Notes under the pieces: model-generated
Databases searched by the model: none
What the model was told of the DNA's origin: nothing
Seen by the model: the letters and a program-made list of their open reading frames with translations, nothing else
NCBI GenBank assembly: GCA_014529385.2
Contig: CM043944.1
Coordinates: 57,483,268-57,547,267, forward strand
Source of the DNA: Adiantum capillus-veneris
Taxonomy: Eukaryota > Streptophyta > Polypodiopsida > Polypodiales > Pteridaceae
Direction: 5' to 3'
DNA length: 64,000 nt
Shown: positions 55,734 through 64,000 of the stretch, piece after piece
Layout: each line of letters starts with the position of its first letter
How positions within the stretch are numbered: position 1 is the stretch's first letter
Position numbers and translations under genes: made by a program

Positions 55734-57110
55734 TGGCCAAAACCCCTCATATCCCTGTAGTCCTTGAATTATTTGTTCGTCTTTGGCAAGGGTTGCTCTT
55801 TAAAACTTTCATGGTTCCTTTTGTGTTCCACACAAACAATAGGAAATTGTATTGCACGCTTCCCATCCTTGCTCCTTATCCTAGCATAAGTTGACCCATC
55901 ATCCATTACCTTGGTTTCTATGCAAATAACAATGATGTATGCTGGCCAAGGATAAGAGGGTATGTAGACATCTCCTGTACAAAGAAATTTTGATAATCTT
56001 TCACATCCCCTATAGTCACCTTTACATTTGGACAAGCTCCGTACAACTCTCCTGATGGGATGTTTGCTGCATGGATCATCCATACATGATTTATATCAAT
56101 TGGACACTTTCCTTTTTGATATATACTCTTTGACATAAGATTAATTTCTAACCCATGATCTATCATCCCAATGTATGGCTCTTCTAAGTCTCCAACTTTC
56201 ACTAGGGTCTCTGTAGTCGCTCTTGCCCAATGACTCTTAGAGAAATAACTCATGTGAGTGGTCTCGAATTCATCTTTATCATCCAAGAAGTGAACCTGTT
56301 TTACTCCTCCCCTAGACTTGTAGCATCCAACAACAATTTCATCACATTGCTTGCCATAGACCTGTACTCTTTGTGCATTTCAAGTCTCTTCTTCACCTGT
56401 ACATGGATAGATTCAGTAAGAGACTGCCTCTTGCTCTTCATGATATCAATTATCTCTTCATGGAACTACCTCTTTGCTATTCGAAGGACCTCACCCAATG
56501 TAAATTCCACTTACTGTTAAAAATCCTCTCTTCCAAAACATTTTTGAGATCTGTTGCCGCCTCTATGTCAGATTGGAGCTTGTAGGCCAGACCCTTTGCT
56601 TTAGCTTTCGTTGCATCCTTCTTCTTTTCTGTAGAGAGGCTTCTTGCATATGCACTTTGGGGACATGCATCTATTGCGGGGAAGGTGATCTAGGAGGCAC
56701 TGTGACATTTTTGCCCCCACTCCTCGTCACTTGTTTTAAAGGCCCTTCATCCACATTCTCACACCTACGTTTCTCTTCGACAACGGTCTCATTGGCTTGA
56801 CATTTGGCATTGCATGCATGCACTGACAAAGAGTCTACAGGGTCATTCCAACCTATTTCTAGCCGAATACAGTCTCCAACTTCATGTAAAACGTCTTTAA
56901 TCATTTTATCTTTCACATCAGACTCTATTGCCCATAGATTCTTCTCCTACCTTGACTCCTTTTTGCTTTATAGGCTCTACTTCAACCTTGTAAGAAATGC
57001 GGAATACAATAAGGATCTAGTAGCAAGGAGAGTAGAGAGAGACACGATGCAAAGTAGATTAGTGGCAAATCAAAAACTTTAGATTAGCACACTATACAAA
57101 TTGATTGCAT
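55734..57110 (-). pseudogene. Relic E: retropepsin-like region of another gypsy-type element
   Basis: The minus-strand frames 56286-55918 and 56083-55769 overlap and together give a protease-like region: HWARATTETLVKVGDLEEPY, then GMIDHGLEINLMSKSIY (active site D-H-G instead of D-S-G), NVKVTIGDVKDYQNFFVQE, TYPLILGQ, then ETKVMDDGSTYARIRSKDGK after a frameshift. Upstream (to 57110) fragments such as KLQSDIEAATDLK and an acidic/basic region are readable across frames. Its continuation would lie beyond the left edge, on the far side of R. Similar D-H-G proteases occur in some gypsy-like elements, but I cannot name the family. Confidence 0.6.
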
Positions 57111-57159
57111 CATCCACCCATGAGCTCTCAAGGTAGAGCTTAGAGGGCGATTTAGACAA
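57111..57159 (-). repeat. Possible outer part of copia H 3' LTR
   Basis: The sequence left of G, ending GATTTAGACAA, should continue at 62826 (CTAGAGCAAGTC) once G and one TSD are removed. I infer that both belong to the LTR of H. The exact start is not visible. Confidence 0.4.
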
Positions 57160-57330
57160 TGAGGCGGTCCGGGGCGGGCAACAAGAAGAGTGGCCTCTAA
57201 GCACTTTTCTAGGCTCCCGTGCTACTCAATTGGGTTGGGGTTGGAAAAAACAGCAAACACACACACAAACCCGCAACCTAACCCTACACAAATTTGGGGC
57301 ACCACCTAGTTTTGGATACGAACTAGGACT

Positions 57331-57375
<45 letters not shown>

Positions 57376-59775
57376 CTCGGGATGCTTTGAAATGTTCAAC
57401 AGTGATCAAGCAAACACAATTATATATGTAAGAAAAAGAGGGAAGGGGGAGGGGGTGATTGTTGCACTAATACCTTCTTACAAATCTGTCATGACCAATG
57501 AAAGTGAGATTAGTATTTGTTCAACATAGCTTGAGTAAATTTCAACACAACACATCACAAGAAAAGCCACCCCAATCACTGTCTTAAAGCCAGGGGAGTC
57601 CTCTCCACCCTGTCGCCCTCTTACAGTATGTGGAATTTATGGCTAAATTGATGACAACACCCAGCGACAAGCTATCAAGAACTTTAAAAAAAAAAACACC
57701 AAGACACTTACACATCATTGTTGTCCATTACTTCACGTTGGAAGAGAGACAAAGTATCTAAGCTTACCCCAAATCCACCCTCCTTGATTCAACAAATGTT
57801 GGGCTTACACTAGTAGGAGAAATGATATATTTCCTACTCTCAATTGAATGATCACTCTCTCTTACAATGGCATAGAGTTCCCTTGCTAATCATCCCTAAT
57901 ACAACACATGCATATGCATAAGACAATGAGCTTCCACTCAAGAGCTCCTTCTAGAGAGGTTGAGCTTGGATTCTCAAGCTATAGAATAGTGCTCTTACTT
58001 ATGGCTCCCCTTTTTTGTGCTAGCTACACCCTCCTTTTATAGAAATTTTGAGGGCTAGGGTTACTCCTCTAACCATGGTTGGGTTAGATTTTCAGCACTT
58101 ATCTAATTTCTTTTTCTTGTAATTATCAAGAAGTTGGTGTGGATAGATGAAGAAGAGAGAGAGAGGAGAGAAGTGGAGGTGATAGGACTTTTCATAGTAG
58201 GTTAGTGTTAGTAAATTAGTAGAGTTAGTATTTTTATTGATTTACAAATGTAATTGGATATTTACAATGGGAGTATCCATATAGGATACAAATAAGGAAG
58301 AAAAAACTCTTAATAGGTAAGAAAATATGGATTTCTTATAATGTTGATGCTCCAAGTGTCTTGAGTAGGGTCAATTTTGACGCTTGTTGACGGTCCACTA
58401 GCTTTGACGGTACGTTTTTTCTCCACTCTTGACCTTCCTTGAGAGCCAAGGTGATTGAATATGAGTAATCAATCAACATGGTGCTATCTTTTAAGAGAAG
58501 AGGCTGAAGTTTGTGGTTTTTTTGATAGATATGGGTAATATGGAAGAGAAAAAAATGAGACTAGGTGGTCAATTTTGGAATGGAAGTGTGTGTAGGAGAC
58601 ATGAGTTCACCATGGTTTCTCTTATTCTTCAAGGTTGAGAAGAAGGTGAGTAGGGTGCAGAGAGGAGTGGTGAGAGAGGTGGGGATGATGAGTGGAGAAG
58701 TGTGTGTGAAAGAGGAAAATGATAAAGTGGAAGAGGGAGTGTGGCTGCATAGCATGGGCAAACTGGGGTCCACCAATAAAATCATAGCTCACAACTCGTA
58801 GCTCAAAAAAATATGAAAACATTTGAGGTAAAAGTTCAGCTCACGAGCTACAACTTTTGTTTGTATCACCTTTTCAAATTCGGAGAGCGTGTGATCTTTA
58901 AAAATTCAACAAAACCGACTGTTTTTTTCCACTGCACAAAGTCCTTGTGCGGTCCTTCTTTGGATGATTCTTTTGAATACCTTCAAGAGTGAGCCCCACA
59001 TGGTGCATGCATGCATGTCACATACCCTTGACCTTATTTGGTAGGTCTATAATTGAAGATATTGTTGAGATCATGATATAAGTGAATAGTACAACTAAGA
59101 AAATCAAATATTGAGGGGTCTAAAAAAATATGTACATATCAAATATAAATAATATAGGTGGAAAACTTTTAAAGGGTTCAAAATAAATCTCTCTCATTAT
59201 AAGTCTACCATAAAAAGATGAATATTTTTTGTGGTTTAATTTATGAGAGTAATAGAGAATAGATGTAGGAAGGAAAAAATCACAATAGTGAAAAAATATA
59301 CACATAAATAGAACTAGTTTTTTTGGATTTTTGTTGGGATGGAGTTACACCAAAAATAAGAGAATCTTGCATGAAATTATTTTTATATGGAATAAAGAGT
59401 ATGCAAAATGGTAAGAAAAAATATGGTAATGGTGAATCAATGTACATAGCATAAATAACACACCATAGGTAGAAATATTTAAATAGATACCAAAATGATT
59501 ATGAAAAATCCTTATATTTAGGCCCTATATACGATGAAATATTTACACACAAATGGGCCATAATATACTTATAATTTTTTATTTTTTTAACTTTTTTGGC
59601 TCAACTAGCCTAGTGACTAGCTAATTGAGGGTTTTTAAGAAGATATGGGAAAAGTCCCCTAACTCACACATACCTATATACAGTGAAATGGTAGGGATAA
59701 CCAAACTGTTTGACTGATTTGATAGGGTGAGGTAGCTTACTATAGCAATTATGGAAAGCCAAAAAACGGATATCA
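57160..59775 (-). repeat. 3' LTR of G (2616 bp)
   Basis: Contains (GA)n at about 57334-57374. Ends TATCA, followed by the polypurine tract. Confidence 0.9.
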
Positions 59776-59792
59776 TTAGCCCCCCCCTTAGA
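59776..59792 (-). promoter_or_regulatory. Polypurine tract of G
   Basis: Minus strand ATCTAAGGGGGGGCTAA before the LTR end TGATATCC, equivalent to F's tract. Confidence 0.85.
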
Positions 59793-59969
59793 TAATGGTA
59801 CATTCATGTACCATTTATCCGACCATACAACATGTAGATTGTGTAATGTCTGTCTTTGTCTGCTCTCATCTTTGAAGAACCTTTGTTGTATGATTAAAAA
59901 ACCTTGTGTGATATGAAAGGTTCTCATACCCAATAGCAGGATGTAATGAAGTGATTGAGTAAACCTCCT

Positions 59970-61256
59970 TCATTGAGAAAGTTTCCATAAGCACCCCCCA
60001 GGATCAAAGATCTTGAAATATTTTTCCCAAAGAGAGATGTATGGTATGGAATCACTTACTGATTTCGGTTGAAGAAACTTGTAGATTTTATTTTTGTCCA
60101 TCATTGCATCTATTACTATGAATGTGATATAAAAGATTGGTTGCTCTTCCTCCTGTGTAAAGTTGATGTATCTGCTACGATCTTCAAGAGCTTGTATGAG
60201 AAAATTCATGAACTGTAGCTCATAAAATCCATTCAACCTGGGTAGGCTCATCAAGTCAAAAATTCTATGACCTTCATGATTTATGAAAGCTTGATCCATG
60301 CTTCCAACCGCTATTGGAAGATATTGCAAATAGTTTACCACATAAGTAGATAATGGACGAAGGTTCCTATTGCTTCCAACACATTGGAAGAGAATAGATT
60401 TTGGTACTGATTGATGAAATATCCACATGTAGCAATCAACAATTTTTTCATCTATGATGAAGACCAGAAGCATCACAATGTGTGACCTCCATACACCAAA
60501 GAACCAAATGTAGAAGGTTTGGAAACATCTGTTCATCACCAAGTATTCATGTCCTCTTCCACTTAAGAAGGTATGGTGTCCCCGATGAAAGGTATATGTG
60601 AAGCGAGGAGAAGTTGACTTTGAAGAGGTGAAACCCAATGTGAAGATGATTGGGGCTTCAAAAGTTTGGATTGTCTTTCTAAGAGATTGTCCCATGAATG
60701 AAGAGCCACCCACTAAAACACCATTGGAGAGAATGATACCCTTCTGACAGTTTCCTTTTATGATTTTATTTTTTACTACTCTCCCATGTTCTTTATACCC
60801 TTCTAAGCCCCCCCTTTGGCAAGGTTGTAACTCCTCGCATTGTACCACCTCAAAGGTTGATGGATTACTATTTGATTTTGTGAAAACTTTGGCTTCTTGC
60901 ATGATAGGTTCCTTCATGCTTAATATACATGGGTCATACCAATGCTTTTCAACATCCTCAAACACTTCTTGAAGATTATCCTCACATGGATTCAACTCAC
61001 ACTCTTCTACTTTGTTTTGGAGTTTGCATTCCATGTACACAATCATCTCTTTATGATCAATGTGGTCCATGATCTCCCCACCTATGATTTCATCTTCTTC
61101 TTCACTCTCTTCTTTTAGACAAGATACACTCTCAGAACATTCCATAAGATCAAGGTTACCTTCAAGGTCTTCATTCTCCATAGAGTCATGTTGCAAAAAA
61201 GCTTCGTCTGCTCGGACTAGAAATTGATCCTTTGCCAAAAGGTTGGATGTATCCAT
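59970..61256 (-). CDS. Unknown 428-aa protein of element G
   Basis: Follows gag by about 36 bp. The open frame is intact. Residues about 25-105 are strongly acidic (ENEDLEGNLDLME, EESEEEDE). About 165-190 is basic. About 244-268 is hydrophobic and aromatic (FYIWFFGVW, IVMLLVFII), long enough for one membrane segment. The C-terminus ends WEKYFKIFDPGGCLWKLSQ. No retroelement enzyme motif and no family I recognise. It sits where pol would be in F, so it may have replaced pol or been captured. The unbroken length suggests recent selection or a young insertion. Confidence 0.6.
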   Translation of the reverse strand: MDTSNLLAKDQFLVRADEAFLQHDSMENEDLEGNLDLMECSESVSCLKEESEEEDEIIGGEIMDHIDHKEMIVYMECKLQNKVEECELNPCEDNLQEVFEDVEKHWYDPCILSMKEPIMQEAKVFTKSNSNPSTFEVVQCEELQPCQRGGLEGYKEHGRVVKNKIIKGNCQKGIILSNGVLVGGSSFMGQSLRKTIQTFEAPIIFTLGFTSSKSTSPRFTYTFHRGHHTFLSGRGHEYLVMNRCFQTFYIWFFGVWRSHIVMLLVFIIDEKIVDCYMWIFHQSVPKSILFQCVGSNRNLRPLSTYVVNYLQYLPIAVGSMDQAFINHEGHRIFDLMSLPRLNGFYELQFMNFLIQALEDRSRYINFTQEEEQPIFYITFIVIDAMMDKNKIYKFLQPKSVSDSIPYISLWEKYFKIFDPGGCLWKLSQ

Positions 61257-61292
61257 TATTGAATCATCAATGCCATTTGAGATATCTTGTGT

Positions 61293-62012
61293 CTATTTTT
61301 GCATGCTTGTGAAAAAGGTATAAGAAAGAGATTCCACATTTGAATCTTGGCCACACACTTTAGCACTTGAATAATCAGTTGGCATGTAAGTAACTTCTTC
61401 AACATTTGTGGGAGTAGAAGGAGACAAGTATGGCAAAGGAGATGACTCCTTGATAGAAACACTTTCATGATGGTTGGTTCTTCCAGCATGATGGAAACCA
61501 TTTTTGATGTAGAAGTACTTGTGAAACTTCCTTCGGGCAATAGTGACCGCTTCTTCAAAGGTAGAGGGTCCACTACAAGTAACCTTAGTCTTTAGGAAAG
61601 GAGACAAACCCGAAATAAATTGCTCCATTTTTACATAATCTGGAAATGTAGAACTAAACCAACATCCTCCCCATTGACGAGAAAAAATATCCTCATAAGC
61701 ATAGTAGTCTTCACCATGTTGTTGAAGTCTCCCTAATGAAGTCCATGCTTTCTCTGTTGTTGGAAATTTAGAGAATCTGGTCTTCAAAGCTTTGGAAATT
61801 TGGGTATATCCATCTTCAATATGAGAAGACATATTCCAAAACCATTGCTGAGCATTGCCTCTAAGGCATAGCAATAGAAAATCCCCTTTTTCAATGTCAT
61901 CCCTTTTATCAAGGATTTGACAAACCATTCTAAAATCAACAAGAAAATCATCAACATCTTCTTCTAGATTTCTGAAGAAGATTGGGATATCATCAAAGGT
62001 ATAGCATGTCAT
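61293..62012 (-). CDS. Gag of element G (239 aa)
   Basis: The ATG at 62012 gives MTCYTFDDIPIFFRNLEEDV, then DFLLLCLRGNAQQWFWNMSS, the retrotransposon gag pattern (A-x-x-W-[FY]). F has SGYPLFFGEPGEDAELFL and ASTWFDSLPEE at the same places. MEQFISGLSPFLKTKV and STFEEAVTIARRKFHKYF complete the capsid-like part. No zinc knuckle follows. Gag of this kind could co-assemble with that of F. The stop is just upstream of the next ORF. Confidence 0.85.
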   Translation of the reverse strand: MTCYTFDDIPIFFRNLEEDVDDFLVDFRMVCQILDKRDDIEKGDFLLLCLRGNAQQWFWNMSSHIEDGYTQISKALKTRFSKFPTTEKAWTSLGRLQQHGEDYYAYEDIFSRQWGGCWFSSTFPDYVKMEQFISGLSPFLKTKVTCSGPSTFEEAVTIARRKFHKYFYIKNGFHHAGRTNHHESVSIKESSPLPYLSPSTPTNVEEVTYMPTDYSSAKVCGQDSNVESLSYTFFTSMQK

Positions 62013-62324
62013 AGTCTCTCAATGCTAGAACCACACAAAGATTAGGTCCAAACAATCATTTTCTCTCATGACATTAACTAACTACACAAAGTTTTGAAAG
62101 GTCTTTCAACATGAATTCTAGATTCTTATGTGAAAATGTTTTTTCCTTTCTTATGTTATGATAATCCAAACCATATTCTAGATCAATTTTTGTTGCCTTG
62201 AAATTCAACTCAGTCATACAAGTTTTCATGATTCATATAATCTACTTGATTATGCTAAAATTCAAGCATGCATGCAATACAACAACAATAAGCACAAAGT
62301 CATTCCTCAGTGGGGGCACCAATT
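62013..62324 (-). promoter_or_regulatory. Leader and primer-binding site of G
   Basis: Next to the LTR the minus strand reads AATTGGTGCCCCCACTGAGG, identical to F. The rest of the leader shares TAGCATAATCAAGTAG with F but lacks X or Y ORFs. Confidence 0.75.
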
Positions 62325-62496
62325 TGAGGCGGTCCGGGGCGGGCAACAAGAAGAGTGGCCTCTAAGCACTTTTCTAGGCTCCCGTGCAGCTCAATTGGGT
62401 TGGGGTTGGAAAAAAAAGCAAACACACACACAAATCCGCAACCTAACCCTACACAAATTTGGGGCACCACCTAGTTTTGGATGCGAACTAGGACGC

Positions 62497-62550
<54 letters not shown>

Positions 62551-62821
62551 TGCTTGGGCTGCTTTGTCATAGTCTCAAGCATGAAATATTTACACACAAA
62601 TGGGCCATAATATACTTATCATTTTTATTTTATTTTTAATTTTGGCTCAACTAGCCTAGTGACTAGCTAATTGAGGGTTTTTAAGAAGATATGGAAAAAG
62701 TCCCCTAACTCACACACACCTATATACAGTGAAATGGTAGAGATAACCAAAATGTTTGAGTGATTTGATAGGGTGAGGTAGCTTACTATGGAAATTATGG
62801 AAAGCCGAAAAACGGCTATCA
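62325..62821 (-). repeat. 5' LTR of G (497 bp, large internal deletion)
   Basis: Has both family ends and a GA tract (about 62500-62548), but lacks about 2.1 kb present in the 3' LTR. Confidence 0.88.
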
Positions 62822-62825
62822 ACAA

Positions 62826-63406
62826 CTAGAGCAAGTCAATACAAGGGACTAATAATCCTTACACAAGGATGTGCTGTGTGCGTCAAGTGTGCACACCATT
62901 CTACCAAACTACTCATGAAAAGGTTTCCTTATACAGTTGTAAGGGAGCCTCTAAACGCCCATGTGCAGCCGCCCTTAGATAGCCAAGTCCAAGTAGGACT
63001 CTCCTATGTGCCCATGTGTAGCCGCTTCTGGGTAGACAAGTCCTCCTAGAAATTGGCCACCGGCCAAGGAAATCCGGCCACCGGCCAAAGACCACCGGCT
63101 GCTGACCATCGACCAAAGACCATGGACCACTGGCCACTGGCCACCGGACGGCCATTTTCCGATTGTCTTCCGACCGTCGTCCGGCCAAGATATTCCGGAG
63201 AAAAGGAATATGAGGCCCCAGAGTTGCCCCTGAATTTTCTCCGTACCACCCACGATCACAAATAGAGATCTCATCAGCGTGCATAGTTGGAGTCCACCAA
63301 ATATATGTGCACCATTGGCTTCTCCTCATATGGGGGCCTTACAAACTGTGCAGCATATATTGTGGTGGCAAAACTTAGAGAGGTGGGCATTGCAAGTATA
63401 TCAACA
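62826..63406 (-). repeat. 3' LTR of copia H (inner part)
   Basis: Ends TATATCAACA before a polypurine tract. Contains GGCCACCGGCCA-type repeats (63050-63150), TATTCCGGAGAAAAGGAATAT and GGCTTCTCCTCAT-ATGGGGGCC, all with counterparts in the LTR of copia A, so the two families are related. Confidence 0.75.
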
Positions 63407-63420
63407 CCCCCCCTCAATGA
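63407..63420 (-). promoter_or_regulatory. Polypurine tract of copia H
   Basis: Minus strand GTTCATTGAGGGGGGG adjacent to the LTR. Confidence 0.85.
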
Positions 63421-63435
63421 ACACCCGAAGATGCT

Positions 63436-64000
63436 CTATGTTGGTCGTGTGCCAACTCCAAGTTGATGAAGATGTCGAAGTAGCTGGTCTTTCCCTAGAG
63501 CTTTGGTGAATATATCTGCACAATTATCTTCAGTAGGAAAATACTCTAGCTCCACAATTTCATCCTCAATTATCCCTTGAACATAATGATACTGAACCTC
63601 AATATGCTTTGTGCGTGCATGGAATACAGGGTTCTTGGCAATCGCCATGCAACTCTGGTTGTCGCATTGAAGTGTTGTTGCTGAATGAAGAGAAACACCT
63701 AAGTCCATGAGGACTTTCCTTAGCCAAACTGCTTCACAAGCTGCAAACAAGCAGCTTTATACTCTGCTTCCGTTGAAGAAAGAGTGATGGTTGGCTGGTT
63801 CTTGCTGATCCAAGAAAACACTCCAGAACCAAGTGAGAAACAAAATCCAGAAACTGACTTTCTAGAGTCACAATCTCCTGCCCAATCAGAGTCACAATAC
63901 CCACTAAGAGTATTTGTGCCAATGCCATAAGAAATGCCATGGCTTAAATTACCTTTGATGTACTTAAGAACTCGCATACCTGCCTTCCAATGAGATTCTC
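63436..64000 (-). pseudogene. RNase H and end of RT, copia H (runs off the window)
   Basis: From the right edge, minus strand: SHWKAGMRVLKYIKGNLSHG (end of RT), [31 protein letters not shown], then after a frameshift near 63735 [39 protein letters not shown] and [14 protein letters not shown]. All copia RNase H catalytic positions are visible. The frameshift makes this copy non-functional as it stands. The rest of pol lies outside the window. Confidence 0.9.

Larger units (their letters stand above)
57160..62821 (-). mobile_element. Non-autonomous F-family element G, TSD ACAA
   Basis: LTRs 57160-59775 (2616 bp) and 62325-62821 (497 bp) have F-family ends (TGAGGCGGTCC and GG[CA]TATCA). TSD ACAA is at 57156-57159 and 62822-62825. 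Minus order is: primer site as in F, gag, a 428-aa ORF, polypurine tract. There is no protease, RT, RNase H or integrase. It would depend on enzymes from an element such as F. Confidence 0.92.

Noticed and set aside
59970-61256. Host gene captured intact with introns
   Set aside because: Single uninterrupted frame inside the element with no splice-like junctions. A cDNA-derived capture remains possible but no source gene is recognised.

Overview
This window looks like plant nuclear DNA made almost entirely of LTR retrotransposons inserted into one another. I recognise no ordinary host gene. The gag, protease, reverse transcriptase, RNase H and integrase families are Ty1/copia and Ty3/gypsy types typical of land plants, including a chromodomain gypsy element and gypsy elements with two RNase H domains (Tat-like). 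GA/CT and GT microsatellites sit inside several LTRs. A large-genome plant is likely. A fern or other non-flowering lineage is possible, but I cannot establish it from sequence alone.

The nesting can be read from joins that restore reading frames and from target-site duplications (TSDs). A minus-strand Ty3/gypsy chromovirus relic, 'R', runs from about 55.7 kb back past the left edge. It is cut by three insertions. (1) A non-coding LTR element of 5.66 kb at 967-6623 has 164-bp LTRs and TSD GTTTG. (2) Minus-strand copia element 'A' lies at 7358-40444 with TSD GTGCC/GTGCT. (3) Minus-strand Tat-like gypsy element 'D' lies at 41244-52546 with TSD ACGT. Element A is itself cut by plus-strand gypsy-like element 'B' (10801-32688) and by plus-strand copia 'C' (34412-40098, TSD GATAA). 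B carries the youngest insertion, minus-strand Tat-like element 'F' (13880-24323). D carries a 2.6-kb solo LTR of the F family (43420-46061, TSD GTAG). To the right, 55.7-57.1 kb holds a gag/protease relic 'E'. Minus-strand copia 'H' enters from the right edge, and its LTR is split by 'G' (57160-62821, TSD ACAA), a non-autonomous relative of F.

Functionally, F has an uninterrupted 1759-codon gag-pol reading frame and is the only element that looks potentially complete. G shares F's LTR ends and primer site but has only gag and a 428-codon ORF of unknown function, so it would depend on an F-like helper. B encodes gag, one intact-looking retropepsin and a second protease-like domain without the catalytic motif, but no reverse transcriptase or integrase.

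The most unusual content is a set of small ORFs between the 5' LTR and gag-pol in F, with one homologue in D. One family ('X', about 70 aa) occurs three times across two element families and faintly resembles part of the ubiquitin fold. The other ('Y') occurs twice in tandem and starts with an F-box-like segment. B's leader also holds a spaced array of a palindromic motif (GATCGCGATC followed by GGTGTACC) that recurs in its LTRs.
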